DNA of 64,000 nucleotides from an uncultured Flavobacteriales bacterium (lineage in GTDB: Bacteria > Bacteroidota > Bacteroidia > Flavobacteriales > CAJXXR01): assembly GCA_913063375.1 (NCBI GenBank), contig CAJXXR010000017.1, forward strand, positions 1 to 64,000, read 5' to 3'. The translations under genes and the position numbers were made by a program. The notes under the pieces are model-generated. The model ran no database searches, was not told the DNA's origin, and was given only the letters and a program-made list of their open reading frames with translations. This document shows positions 17,056 to 25,746 of the stretch, piece by piece (within the stretch, counting starts at the first letter, position 1; each line of letters opens with the position of its first letter).

Positions 17056-17913
17056 TTAAGCCCTCTTTTGGGCACTTAACATTCTATCTTTTCCTTGGAG
17101 ATCTTTTTTAAGCAGTACCTGCTCATAGCCCAAATCTTCCATCAGTTGAACCATCTCCTTGGGGAAGTCCTCATGTATTTCATAATACAAGGTTCCTCCT
17201 GGATTTAAATGTAGTAATCCTCGCTTAGCAATCTCTCTATAAAAGACCAATGGATCATTATCCTTGACAAACAGTGCCATATGGGGTTCGTGTTCCAATA
17301 CATTGTTGAACATCAAACGAGCATCCGCTTGTGGAATATAGGGTGGGTTGCTGACTATTACATCATAGGCGTCCATCTCCTTCCAAGAGCCCAAGGCATC
17401 GGCTTTGAATATTTTGATATCCAGATCTAGCAGCTTTTGATTTTCTCTGGCCAAGCTCAAGGCATCGGCAGAAAGGTCGCAAGCAGAAATTATAGCATTG
17501 GGCAATCTATTTTTCAGACTCATCGCTATACAACCACTTCCGGTGCATACATCCAAAAAACTTTTTGCTTGTGTATGTCGCTTGGCAATCCAATTCACCA
17601 ATTCTTCCGTCTCCGGTCTTGGGATCAATGCCCGATGGTCGATATTGAAAATTAGGTCATCAAAAAAAACCTTCCCAGTAATATACTGAAGAGGCTCTTC
17701 GTTTTTCAATCTATGGAGGCTTTCGCTGATCTTTTTTTGTACTTCTTCTGTTGGGATTTGCTGGTCATTCATCATGAAATCCAACTTAGACAAACCCAAC
17801 ATTTCTAGTATGCCAAAAAAGAGTGATTCAGCCTCTCTTATATCATAACTATCCGAAAGTGTTTTTAGAAATTCGTTTTTCCACGCTCGGTAGCTTAAAT
17901 TAGCATTATTCAT
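17056..17913 (-). CDS. prmC: Peptide chain release factor N5-glutamine methyltransferase
   Basis: 285 aa. An N-terminal helical domain (residues 1-75), then a Rossmann methyltransferase with the SAM motif FLDVCTGSGCIA and the catalytic NPPY signature (IVSNPPYIP), which methylates the glutamine of the GGQ motif in RF1 and RF2. The length and the position of NPPY fit PrmC/HemK rather than an N6-adenine enzyme. It precedes mpl by 9 bp and is divergent from pyrR, with only 49 bp between the two start codons. Confidence 0.94.
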   Translation of the reverse strand: MNNANLSYRAWKNEFLKTLSDSYDIREAESLFFGILEMLGLSKLDFMMNDQQIPTEEVQKKISESLHRLKNEEPLQYITGKVFFDDLIFNIDHRALIPRPETEELVNWIAKRHTQAKSFLDVCTGSGCIAMSLKNRLPNAIISACDLSADALSLARENQKLLDLDIKIFKADALGSWKEMDAYDVIVSNPPYIPQADARLMFNNVLEHEPHMALFVKDNDPLVFYREIAKRGLLHLNPGGTLYYEIHEDFPKEMVQLMEDLGYEQVLLKKDLQGKDRMLSAQKRA

Positions 17914-17921
17914 GCCTTCTG

Positions 17922-17955
17922 TTTTGAATAAAAATAGCTAAAATTTCTATATTTG
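17922..17955 (+). promoter_or_regulatory. Bacteroidota-type promoter of pyrR-pyrB
   Basis: TTTTG (17922-17926), 21 nt, TATATTTG (17948-17955). Both elements match the -33 and -7 consensus. The -7 box ends only 7 nt before the pyrR ATG (17963), so the transcript should begin within a few bases of the start codon. Confidence 0.8.
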
Positions 17956-17962
17956 CTACATT

Positions 17963-18502
17963 ATGAGCGAAAAGATATTACTCAATAGTAAGGAGATTGA
18001 CATTACCATCACAAGGCTGTGTTGGGAACTCATTGAAAATCACGAAGATTTCTCTAATACGGTGATCATTGGTATGCAACCAAGGGGTGTTTTTTTGGCA
18101 GAAAAAATTGTTGCTAAATTAAACGAGCTGAAAAAAATCGACACCTTACATTGGGGAAGTTTGGACAGCACCTTCTTTAGAGATGATTTTAGAAATCGTA
18201 CTGAACATCTTTTAGTACACCAAACCAATATCGATTTTCTCATAGAAAACAAAAGAGTAGTCTTTATAGATGATGTACTGTATACCGGTAGATCTATCCG
18301 TGCTGGACTGAATGCCATAGGTTCTTTTGGTAGACCTAAGGACATCGAACTATTGGTACTCATCAATAGACGATTTTCTCGTGAACTACCTATATCTCCC
18401 AACTATATTGGAAGGGAGGTAGATGCCATCTCTACAGAGAAAGTAAATGTAGAATGGTCTATACTAGGAAAAGAAGATAAAGTAAGTTTGATAAATAACT
18501 AA
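17963..18502 (+). CDS. pyrR: PyrR-type phosphoribosyltransferase (regulator/uracil PRTase)
   Basis: 179 aa, full length for PyrR. The PRPP-binding loop FIDDVLYTGR is at residues 101-110, GMQPRGVFLA at 37-46. PyrR proteins bind pyr mRNA leaders in many bacteria and also make UMP from uracil. Here the gene starts almost at the predicted transcription start and is 2 nt upstream of pyrB, leaving no room for a PyrR-binding attenuator ahead of it. This makes the enzymatic role, or action on other transcripts, more likely than autoregulation by attenuation. Confidence 0.93.
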   Translation: MSEKILLNSKEIDITITRLCWELIENHEDFSNTVIIGMQPRGVFLAEKIVAKLNELKKIDTLHWGSLDSTFFRDDFRNRTEHLLVHQTNIDFLIENKRVVFIDDVLYTGRSIRAGLNAIGSFGRPKDIELLVLINRRFSRELPISPNYIGREVDAISTEKVNVEWSILGKEDKVSLINN

Positions 18503-18504
18503 TC

Positions 18505-19443
18505 ATGACCAATCAACTAAGCGTAGATCATCTTGTTGGAATAAAAGAGCTGCAAAAGGAAGATATCGAACTTATTTTTCAGACGGCGGAGCAATTCAAG
18601 AATGTATTGAACCGTCCTATCAAAAAGGTACCTTCTCTAAGAGATGTAACTATTGCCAACTTATTCTTTGAAAACTCAACGAGAACAAGACTTTCTTTTG
18701 AGCTAGCGGAAAAAAGACTTTCTGCTGATGTTGTCAACTTTTCTGCCGCTTCTTCTTCTGTTAAGAAAGGGGAAACACTTATAGATACTGTAAACAATAT
18801 CTTGGCCATGAAAGTGGATATGGTTGTCATGAGACATCCTAACCCAGGAGCTGCCAAGTTTTTGTCTGAGCATGTTGATGCGAAAGTCATCAATGCTGGT
18901 GATGGAGCCCATGAGCATCCTACCCAAGCCTTGCTAGATTCTTATTCTATGAGAGAGCGCCTAGGTGACTTAGCAGGAAAAAAGGTAGTTATTGTAGGAG
19001 ATATTACCCACTCTAGGGTAGCCCTATCAAATATCTACTGTCTGCAAAAACAAGGCGCCGAAGTAATGGTTTGTGGACCTACCACCCTTATTCCAAAGTA
19101 TATTCACGAATTGGGGGTACTAGTAGAACACGATCTACAAACTGCACTTGAATGGTGTGATGTAGCCAATATGCTGCGTATTCAATTGGAGCGTCAAGAT
19201 GTAAAATACTTTCCATCCTTACGTGAATACACGATGATGTATGGATTGGATATGAAAATGCTAAACAGTCTTAGTAAGAAGATCATCATAATGCATCCAG
19301 GACCTATCAACCGTGGTGTTGAGATTAGCTCTGAAGTAGCAGATTGTGATCAGGCAATAATTCTAGATCAGGTAGAAAACGGAGTAGCTGTACGTATGGC
19401 TGTTGTTTATCTATTGGCTCAAAAATTACGAATTAACGCTTAA
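18505..19443 (+). CDS. pyrB: Aspartate carbamoyltransferase catalytic subunit
   Basis: 312 aa. It carries the carbamoyl-phosphate motif STRT (58-61, in ENSTRTRLSFE), the HPxPGA and GDGAHEHPTQALLD motifs and the C-terminal PGPINRGVEI. It catalyses the first committed step of pyrimidine synthesis, carbamoyl phosphate plus aspartate to carbamoyl-aspartate. The start lies 2 nt after the pyrR stop. No pyrI is visible next to it, so this ATCase is probably not allosterically controlled by a PyrI partner, at least not from this locus. Confidence 0.96.
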   Translation: MTNQLSVDHLVGIKELQKEDIELIFQTAEQFKNVLNRPIKKVPSLRDVTIANLFFENSTRTRLSFELAEKRLSADVVNFSAASSSVKKGETLIDTVNNILAMKVDMVVMRHPNPGAAKFLSEHVDAKVINAGDGAHEHPTQALLDSYSMRERLGDLAGKKVVIVGDITHSRVALSNIYCLQKQGAEVMVCGPTTLIPKYIHELGVLVEHDLQTALEWCDVANMLRIQLERQDVKYFPSLREYTMMYGLDMKMLNSLSKKIIIMHPGPINRGVEISSEVADCDQAIILDQVENGVAVRMAVVYLLAQKLRINA

Positions 19444-19453
19444 TACAAGCACT

Positions 19454-19783
19454 ATGGATATTATAGAAAAAGATAGCTATATACTTTTCCAATTTTCAGA
19501 TATAAAGGATTGGAATGACTTTCAAAGTAGCGAGGACGCTATTGAAAAAAGCAAAGGTTATAATCAAAATGTCATCTTTTCCTTTGATACAGGAATTTCT
19601 TTTAATTCAGAACTATTAGAAGAGCTAGGGAATTTTTCTGTAGCTTTAGGATCAATAAATAAATCATTTGTGGTAGTAACCGATTTTGCGAAAGAGGATA
19701 TCGACCATGTATTAAATCTAATTCCAACCGAGCATGAAGCAATGGAATTCATCTTTATGGAGGAAATAGAACGAAGTCTTTAA
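19454..19783 (+). CDS. Small STAS-like protein
   Basis: 109 aa using the ATG at 19454, 10 bp after pyrB; an upstream in-frame ATG at 19403 lies inside pyrB and is rejected. The sequence alternates beta strands and helices: VIFSFDTGISFNSELLEELGNFS and SFVVVTDF recall the central strand/helix of anti-sigma-factor antagonists (STAS). A serine or threonine in the usual phosphorylation place is not evident (the key segment is IDFDTGISFN-like). Probably the third gene of the pyrR-pyrB unit. The assignment rests on fold pattern only. Confidence 0.6.
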   Translation: MDIIEKDSYILFQFSDIKDWNDFQSSEDAIEKSKGYNQNVIFSFDTGISFNSELLEELGNFSVALGSINKSFVVVTDFAKEDIDHVLNLIPTEHEAMEFIFMEEIERSL

Positions 19784-19807
19784 CAACCAATAATTAAAAC
19801 CAACATT

Positions 19808-20584
19808 ATGAAAAAAATTTTACTTTCTGTTTTTACATTGTCAATCTTAGGAATTAGCTCAAGCTTTGCCCAATGTACACCTGATACTACTATTACAGAT
19901 ATCATTTCGTACCCTGCAACTGCTATCGTTTCTGGAGACACTGTTTTCTTACCAGAAATCGTTGACTATACATACAGCGAAACTATCTATATGGCTGTTC
20001 CAGATTCATTGGAAGCTTCAGGTATTTCAGGTACTGTAACATTCTTACAATTGGATTCTATCGTAGGTCTTCCTGATGGATTAACATTGGAATGTGATAA
20101 CAATGACTGTAACTGGGCAGGTGGAGAGTACGGATGTGCTACTATCTCTGGAACAATTACAGATTCAACAGCTTCTATGCAATATGAATTGGAATTATTC
20201 CTTTCTGCTGAAGTAGATGTATTCAGTACTGCATTCCCATTAGACAATGACGCTATACAAGAAATCGTTGGTGACAGTGGAGTAGTTATTTTGGCTACTG
20301 CTGCTAACCTAAGTATTGAAGAAGAAGCTATCAATACGGTTGCTTTGTACCCTAACCCAAGTTCTACAGTGAGCACTATGCGTTTCAACGCTTTGACTGC
20401 TGGAAATGTAAACATGATGGTTACAGATATGAGTGGTCGTGTATTGTACGCTACTTCTATGGAAAGTACAGTTGGTGAAAACACAATTGAAATTCCAGCT
20501 AGTTCTTTCACTGCTGGTGTTTACCAAGTAAGCCTTTCAAATGGAGACTTCGCTGTTAATTCTCAGTTGGTTATCCGTAAATAA
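19808..20584 (+). CDS. Exported protein with type A T9SS sorting domain
   Basis: 258 aa. The signal peptide (MKKILLSVFTLSILGISSSFAQ) is followed by a Cys- and Asp-rich domain (CTPDTTITD; CDNNDCNWAGGEYGCAT), possibly with two disulfides. The last ~80 residues (NTVALYPNPSSTVSTMRF, TDMSGRVLYA, AGVYQVSLSNGDFAVNSQLVIRK) form a type A T9SS sorting domain. Codon usage is notably regular and rich in preferred codons, which suggests high expression. A terminator follows at 20624. Function of the N-terminal domain unknown. Confidence 0.88.
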   Translation: MKKILLSVFTLSILGISSSFAQCTPDTTITDIISYPATAIVSGDTVFLPEIVDYTYSETIYMAVPDSLEASGISGTVTFLQLDSIVGLPDGLTLECDNNDCNWAGGEYGCATISGTITDSTASMQYELELFLSAEVDVFSTAFPLDNDAIQEIVGDSGVVILATAANLSIEEEAINTVALYPNPSSTVSTMRFNALTAGNVNMMVTDMSGRVLYATSMESTVGENTIEIPASSFTAGVYQVSLSNGDFAVNSQLVIRK

Positions 20585-20623
20585 GCCTATTTTCTTGGAA
20601 TAATAATTCCAAAAAACATATTT

Positions 20624-20670
20624 AAAAACCTTATACATGTCCTATTTTTAAAGGAATGTATGAGGTTTTT
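20624..20670 (+). terminator. Rho-independent terminator after the T9SS gene
   Basis: AAAAACCTTATACAT (20624-20638) pairs with ATGTATGAGGTTTTT (20656-20670) with one T-G pair, then continues with T-rich sequence. The ATG at 20656 is in the right arm, which rules it out as the start of the next gene. Confidence 0.85.
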
Positions 20671-20685
20671 TATTATATTGTAATC

Positions 20686-21615
20686 ATGCCATTCGATTTA
20701 ACCATATTAGGAAGCAGTTCAGCAACCCCTACCGCCAACAGAAACCCCACTGGACAAATTCTCAACTTCAGAGATAAATTATATCTGATAGATTGTGGTG
20801 AGGGTACTCAAAGTAGAATAAGACAAAATAGAATCAAGTTCAATCAAATTGAAAAGATTTTTATCTCTCACCTGCATGGTGATCATTATTTTGGACTTTT
20901 GGGTCTACTGTCTACCTATAATTTGATGGGCCGTGAAAAGCCTTTAGACCTATATGGACCGCCAGCATTAAAACAAGTGCTAGATCTTAATATGAGGATC
21001 ACCCATTCTGCATGGCGCTATAAACTAAATTTCCACCCTACGAATCCATTGGAGTCGGAATGTATTTTTGAAGATAATAAAATTGCCATTTATTCTTTCC
21101 CGCTTATTCATAGAATAGATACCACTGGTTACAAATTTGTGGAAAAGGAAAAGTTACGTCCTATCAATAGAAAGATGATAGACGATTATGATATTCCATT
21201 TTATGCCATTAATCGAATAAAAGAAGGTGCAGACTATAAAATGGACGATGGAACAATTCTAGCCAATAGTAAGCTAACTTTCAATCCACCAAAACCGAGA
21301 TCCTACGCATTCTGTTCCGATACTGTTTATACAGAAACCATCCTTCCCTATATCAAGGGAGTGGATCTATTGTATCATGAGGCAACTTTTTTACATGAAC
21401 TAAAGGATCAAGCGAGACATACCAAACATACCACAGCCAAACAAGCTGGTGAAATTGCAAAAAAAGCAGGTGTCGGTAAATTAATTATTGGTCACTTTTC
21501 TTCTAGGTATAAAAAGTTGACGCCCCTTTTAGAGGAAGCAAAGGAAGAATTTGAAAATACAGAATTGGCTTTGGAGGGTAGAAAATTTGAGATTGAAGCC
21601 CATGAAAATAATTAG
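20686..21615 (+). CDS. rnz: Ribonuclease Z (tRNA 3'-end processing)
   Basis: 309 aa from the ATG at 20686 (MPFDLTILGSSSATPT); an in-frame ATG at 20656 is in the terminator hairpin. Metallo-beta-lactamase fold with HLHGDH (62-67) as the two-zinc motif, a late FCSDTVYT aspartate and a C-terminal GHFSSRY histidine. It removes the 3' trailer of tRNA precursors. It overlaps the next gene by 14 bp, so translation is probably coupled. In this phylum a small STAS-type gene is often near rnz, in line with the gene at 19454. Confidence 0.95.
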   Translation: MPFDLTILGSSSATPTANRNPTGQILNFRDKLYLIDCGEGTQSRIRQNRIKFNQIEKIFISHLHGDHYFGLLGLLSTYNLMGREKPLDLYGPPALKQVLDLNMRITHSAWRYKLNFHPTNPLESECIFEDNKIAIYSFPLIHRIDTTGYKFVEKEKLRPINRKMIDDYDIPFYAINRIKEGADYKMDDGTILANSKLTFNPPKPRSYAFCSDTVYTETILPYIKGVDLLYHEATFLHELKDQARHTKHTTAKQAGEIAKKAGVGKLIIGHFSSRYKKLTPLLEEAKEEFENTELALEGRKFEIEAHENN

Positions 21616-22441
21616 TGATATAGGTTCTACCAAGTCAGAATGGGCTTGGATAAAACCGGATGGTTCTGTACAAAGAATCTCGGAAATTGGTTTCAATCCA
21701 AATTACCAAAGTGCAGAGGAGATAGCTACAGTTTTCCAAAAGGTACTCGATCAAACAGCTTATTCTTCCACTACCCAACTATATATTTACGGTGCTGGTA
21801 TAGATAGCCCAAAAAGTATAGAGAACTTAAAGAAAGCACTCGCTAGCCTATCCATTAAAAAAGATAAGATACATATTCACAGTGACCTATTGGCAGCAGC
21901 ACAGGCTGCTTATGGTGATAACACTGGTCTTATTGCTATACTAGGAACGGGCTCCAATATTAGTTATTACGATGGTGAAAAATTGGCTACGACCAATTCC
22001 TTGGGCTATGTTTTAGCCGATGAAGGTGGTGGCGTTGATTTAGGAAAAGAACTATTGAGAGCTTTTATCTATGGACAACTACCAACTGAAATAGAAAATG
22101 AATTGAAAACTGAATTCCAACTCAGTAAAGAAAATATCATTCACAGCTTATACTTCAAAAAGTACCCTCAAAAATACTTGGCATCCTTTGCTCCTTTTAT
22201 CGCTAAATACAAAGAGGAGGACAAAATACAAAGACTAATATTCCATTGCTTCGACCGCTTTTTTAAAGGACCAGCAGCTGTATTCAAATCGGAATCCAAC
22301 CAGATAAAGCTAATCGGTTCTATAGGATTACATTTTCAAGAATACCTTCAAGCTAGTGCCCTACACAATGGATTTGAAATAGTGGAATGTATTCAAAAAC
22401 CTATGGAGAGATTAATTGATTTTCATAAGTCTACCAATTAA
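21602..22441 (+). CDS. BadF/BadG-type ATPase, probable N-acetylglucosamine kinase
   Basis: 279 aa from the ATG at 21602 (MKIISDIGSTKSEWAW); the longer frame from 21551 would sit inside rnz. ASKHA kinase fold: phosphate-1 loop DIGSTKSEWA at residues 5-14, GTGSN phosphate-2 motif in AILGTGSNISYY, ADEGGGVDLGKELL adenosine/sugar region. This pattern fits the GlcNAc kinase branch of the BadF/BadG family; it would phosphorylate amino sugar from murein turnover. It overlaps rnz by 14 bp. The exact substrate cannot be proven from sequence. Confidence 0.8.
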   Translation: MKIISDIGSTKSEWAWIKPDGSVQRISEIGFNPNYQSAEEIATVFQKVLDQTAYSSTTQLYIYGAGIDSPKSIENLKKALASLSIKKDKIHIHSDLLAAAQAAYGDNTGLIAILGTGSNISYYDGEKLATTNSLGYVLADEGGGVDLGKELLRAFIYGQLPTEIENELKTEFQLSKENIIHSLYFKKYPQKYLASFAPFIAKYKEEDKIQRLIFHCFDRFFKGPAAVFKSESNQIKLIGSIGLHFQEYLQASALHNGFEIVECIQKPMERLIDFHKSTN

Positions 22442-22767
22442 TTATTCTTTTATCCTGCATGTATTTATTTCTGAATCCGAAATCGCAATTATAATAACCT
22501 GAAACAAGAAGTCAAAATTTAGATCGAATGAATGAAGCTACGAAATGGCATTTATCGACCAGAGGGAGATGAATTAGCCTGTAGTAGTATAATGAATGCT
22601 TCGAAGAACGATCCTTATTTTGACTCCCGGACGTCCGGGATTGCTTTCTTTTTCATCAATTGGAAAAAGAAAGAGCCCTGCGCTTGAGCGAAATAAAGAG
22701 TTTTTTAAAAGATTAGGATGCTTAGGTTAAAGGTAAAAGAGTTGCTTCGCACTGAGATTAAAAGGAA
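22442..22767. other. Intergenic region with two perfect inverted repeats
   Basis: No gene visible. It contains TCCCGGACGTCCGGGA (22625-22640), a perfect 16-bp palindrome that stands out as GC-rich in AT-rich sequence. Four bases later, CTTTCTTTTTC (22644-22654) and GAAAAAGAAAG (22663-22673) form a perfect 11-bp stem. The region lies between convergent genes (21602 plus, 22768 minus). It may be a remnant of a dispersed repeat or mobile element, but no coding trace remains. Confidence 0.5.
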
Positions 22768-23238
22768 TTATCGGATAGAAATCTTCGCTTCTATTTTGAC
22801 AGGGAAATTTACAGAATTGGCAATAAAACACTTTCCATGTGCCTCGTGATGCAATTCTTTAGCAAGATGCAAATTATCTCTAGATTGGATACGAATTTCT
22901 GGATATAAGGTTGCTGCTACAAAGGCTCCTGCCCCATCCATACTTTCTTCCATAATACCTTCTGCATGATCCACATATCTTTGTACAACAATGCCATTTT
23001 CCGAACATAGGTGCAGATACCATAACATGTGACAACTAGAAATGGAGGCAATCAATAATTCTTCAGGATTCATCCGATGGACATCCCCTCTAAATGTAGG
23101 ATCTGAAGACAAGGCAACTACAGATTTCCCAGGTACCGATAATTCATGATCGCGGCTATATTTTTTATAACCTCCCGTTCCTTCTCCTGTATTTCCTGTC
23201 CAGGTGATGGTACTCGAATATCGATGCTGTTTGCTCAT
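22768..23238 (-). CDS. OsmC/Ohr-family peroxiredoxin
   Basis: 156 aa. Two redox cysteines, C69 in SISSCHMLWYL and C137 in HGKCFIANS, are placed as in OsmC-family hydroperoxide reductases, with the E60 of NPEELLIAS. The family reduces organic peroxides with thiols in the cytoplasm. It starts inside the end of trmN6 (4-bp overlap), so the two are translationally coupled. The OsmC-versus-Ohr branch cannot be fixed from sequence alone. Confidence 0.88.
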   Translation of the reverse strand: MSKQHRYSSTITWTGNTGEGTGGYKKYSRDHELSVPGKSVVALSSDPTFRGDVHRMNPEELLIASISSCHMLWYLHLCSENGIVVQRYVDHAEGIMEESMDGAGAFVAATLYPEIRIQSRDNLHLAKELHHEAHGKCFIANSVNFPVKIEAKISIR

Positions 23239-23933
23239 AAATAAAAGTCTTTTGTTAAAGATACATATTCATCGGAATAACTATGATCTTCTTTTCGAAT
23301 AATCAATTCTGAAAGTTGACTTTCTTTTAGTTCCGAACTTTTTTCAAAAAGTAGTAATAAACGTTCGGCTTTCTTTCCTTCTTTACCATAAACTACCGTC
23401 CTTTCCACTTCAACCAATCCAGTATCTTCTAATTGAAATTCCGCATCAAAAGGAATGACAATCGCCAAGCGCCCTTTCTCTGTCAATAATTGAGATGAAC
23501 GATGTAACAACTCTGTCAATCCCAAGCTATGATTATGCCTTGCAAGCATTCTTGAAGTCTTGGGAGAAAGCGATCCAGCATTGGCAACAAAATAAGGAGG
23601 ATTGCTTACGATTAAATCAAATGGAGCGGTTTCCAAATCCTGTACAGCAACCTCTTTAGCTTCCATACGAGCAGCCCAACTATTTCTTTGGAAATTTTCA
23701 TTGGCCTCAGAAACACTATCTGCATGAATATCTATAGCCACTACAGCAGCATCCTGAAAACGCTGCGCCATACACAGCGCAATAATACCAGAGCCCGTTC
23801 CAACATCCAATATACGCGAGTAAGCACCATTTACCACCCATGCACCCAATAAAATAGCATCCGTACCCACCTTCATACTAGAATTGTGATGGGCCACATC
23901 AAACTGTTTACATTTCCATAATTTCATAGACAA
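23235..23933 (-). CDS. tRNA1(Val) (adenine(37)-N6)-methyltransferase-like protein
   Basis: 232 aa. A Rossmann methyltransferase with the SAM motif DVGTGSGIIALCMAQRF near residues 40-55 and the N6-adenine catalytic NPPYF (in LIVSNPPYFVA) with a following RHNHSLG. This architecture and length match the TrmN6 (YfiC) family, which methylates A37 of valine tRNA. Forms an operon with the OsmC gene (4-bp overlap). Divergent from ettA across 127 bp. Confidence 0.85.
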   Translation of the reverse strand: MSMKLWKCKQFDVAHHNSSMKVGTDAILLGAWVVNGAYSRILDVGTGSGIIALCMAQRFQDAAVVAIDIHADSVSEANENFQRNSWAARMEAKEVAVQDLETAPFDLIVSNPPYFVANAGSLSPKTSRMLARHNHSLGLTELLHRSSQLLTEKGRLAIVIPFDAEFQLEDTGLVEVERTVVYGKEGKKAERLLLLFEKSSELKESQLSELIIRKEDHSYSDEYVSLTKDFYL

Positions 23934-24060
23934 AATCTCGACTTATCAGTTTAGTATTCAGGTCCATTATCGATTCCCTTACCCACAATATAAATCAGTG
24001 TGAAAGCTATGGATAAGGCCAATTAATTTACGATCTTTGTTGCTCATAAATTGAATCAAC

Positions 24061-25746
24061 ATGGCAGACGACAAGAAGATCATCTTTTCGATGGTTAATA
24101 TATCCAAAACTTTTCCGGGTAAAACCGTATTAAAGAATATTCACCTTTCCTTTTACTATGGAGCAAAAATAGGAATTATTGGGCTAAATGGTTCCGGTAA
24201 ATCTACTGTTCTAAAACTAATTGCAGGTGTAGATAAAGATTATCAGGGAGAAATGCACTGGAGCCCTGGATATTCTGTTGGTTATCTTGAGCAAGAGCCA
24301 AAATTGGATCCCACCAAAACAGTTGTTGAAATAGTAAAAGAAGGAGCAGCTGAGACAGTACAAGTACTGGAAGACTATGAGGCTGTAAACCTACGCTTTG
24401 GGGAACCAGAAGTATTGGAAGATCCAGACTTGATGCAAAAATTGATCGATGAGCAGGCAGAGCTTGCTGAAAAAATTGATCAGTTGGATGCCTGGAACTT
24501 AGACCAAAAATTGCAAACTGCAATGAATGCGCTACGTACACCAGAAGGAGATACACCTGTAAAGAACCTTTCTGGAGGGGAAGCAAGGCGTGTAGCACTT
24601 TGTCGTCTACTATTGCAAAGCCCAGATGTATTGCTACTGGATGAGCCAACCAATCACTTGGATGCAGAATCTGTACAATGGTTGGAGCAACATTTACAAC
24701 AGTACAAAGGAACTGTAATTGCGATTACCCACGATAGATATTTCTTGGACAATGCAGCTGGATGGATTCTTGAGATGGACCGTGGTGAAGGTATTCCTTG
24801 GAAAGGGAACTACTCTTCTTGGTTGGATCAAAAGACCAAGCGTATGGCACAAGAAGACAAACAAGCTTCTAAGCGTCAAAAGACCTTAGAACGTGAGTTG
24901 GAATGGATCCGTATGACACCCAAAGGAAGACATGCGAAATCTAAGGCTCGTTTGAATAATTATAATGAGCTATTGAGCCAGTCTTCTGAAGAAAGAGAAA
25001 GAAAATTAGAAATTTATATTCCTTCAGGACCAAGATTGGGTAATGAAGTTATTGAAGCCATAGATGTAGCCAAAGGGTATGGAGATCGTCTTTTGTACGA
25101 TAACCTGAACTTCCGTCTACCTCCTGCAGGTATCGTTGGTATTATTGGGCCAAACGGTGCTGGTAAGACTACACTATTCAAAATGATTATGGGTCTTGAA
25201 ACACCAAATGGTGGTGACTTCAAGGTTGGTGAAACCGTAAAGATCTCTTATGTAGATCAAAACCATGATTCTATTGATTCAGAAAAAACTGTTTGGGAAA
25301 ACATCGCTGACGGTGAAGAGACGATTGAAATAGATGGTCATAGACAAAACTCTAGAGCCTATGTTTCAAGGTTTAACTTCTCTGGATCTGACCAAAACAA
25401 GAAAGTAAAAGTACTTTCTGGTGGAGAAAGAAACAGACTACACCTAGCAATGGCCCTGAAACAACAAGGGAATGTATTGCTACTGGATGAGCCAACCAAT
25501 GACTTGGATGTAAATACACTAAGAGCACTGGAAGAAGGTTTAGAAAACTTTGCTGGTTGTGCCGTAGTAATCTCTCACGATAGATGGTTCTTGGATAGAA
25601 TTTGTACGCACATTCTTGCATTTGAAGGAAATTCTGAAGTATACTACTTTGAAGGTGGATATTCTGATTATATAGAAAACTACAAGAAACGTAAAGGAGA
25701 CAAAGAACCAAATCGTATCAAGTATAAGAAACTTACCAACGGTTAA
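24061..25746 (+). CDS. ettA: Energy-dependent translational throttle protein (ABC-F)
   Basis: 561 aa, EttA length. Two ABC domains: Walker A GLNGSGKST (41-49) with signature LSGGEARR (~170) and LLLDEPTNHLD; second Walker A GPNGAGKTT (~362), signature LSGGERNR and LLLDEPTNDLD. A positively charged linker (KRMAQEDKQASKRQKTLERE) and an arm-like insertion in domain 1 (LVEIVKEGAAETVQVLEDYEAVN) follow the EttA plan. It binds the ribosomal E site and gates the first peptide bond according to the ATP/ADP ratio. A 1-bp overlapping small gene follows. Confidence 0.95.
   Translation: MADDKKIIFSMVNISKTFPGKTVLKNIHLSFYYGAKIGIIGLNGSGKSTVLKLIAGVDKDYQGEMHWSPGYSVGYLEQEPKLDPTKTVVEIVKEGAAETVQVLEDYEAVNLRFGEPEVLEDPDLMQKLIDEQAELAEKIDQLDAWNLDQKLQTAMNALRTPEGDTPVKNLSGGEARRVALCRLLLQSPDVLLLDEPTNHLDAESVQWLEQHLQQYKGTVIAITHDRYFLDNAAGWILEMDRGEGIPWKGNYSSWLDQKTKRMAQEDKQASKRQKTLERELEWIRMTPKGRHAKSKARLNNYNELLSQSSEERERKLEIYIPSGPRLGNEVIEAIDVAKGYGDRLLYDNLNFRLPPAGIVGIIGPNGAGKTTLFKMIMGLETPNGGDFKVGETVKISYVDQNHDSIDSEKTVWENIADGEETIEIDGHRQNSRAYVSRFNFSGSDQNKKVKVLSGGERNRLHLAMALKQQGNVLLLDEPTNDLDVNTLRALEEGLENFAGCAVVISHDRWFLDRICTHILAFEGNSEVYYFEGGYSDYIENYKKRKGDKEPNRIKYKKLTNG

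Noticed and set aside
17914-17962. PyrR attenuator ahead of pyrR
   Set aside because: The region is only 49 bp and holds the promoter itself; there is no space for a leader hairpin.
19403-19453. Upstream ATG of the STAS-like gene
   Set aside because: It lies inside pyrB, and the extra residues do not look like part of the domain.
19987-20511. Minus-strand ORF of 174 codons antisense to the T9SS gene at 19808
   Set aside because: It mirrors a well-supported gene, lacks a start context and has low-complexity hydrophobic runs typical of shadow frames.
20656-20685. Upstream ATG of rnz
   Set aside because: It falls in the right arm of the preceding terminator hairpin; the ATG at 20686 gives the standard N-terminus.
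24203-24649. Minus-strand ORF of 148 codons antisense to ettA
   Set aside because: Lies entirely inside a conserved ABC-F gene; Leu-rich composition typical of an antisense frame.
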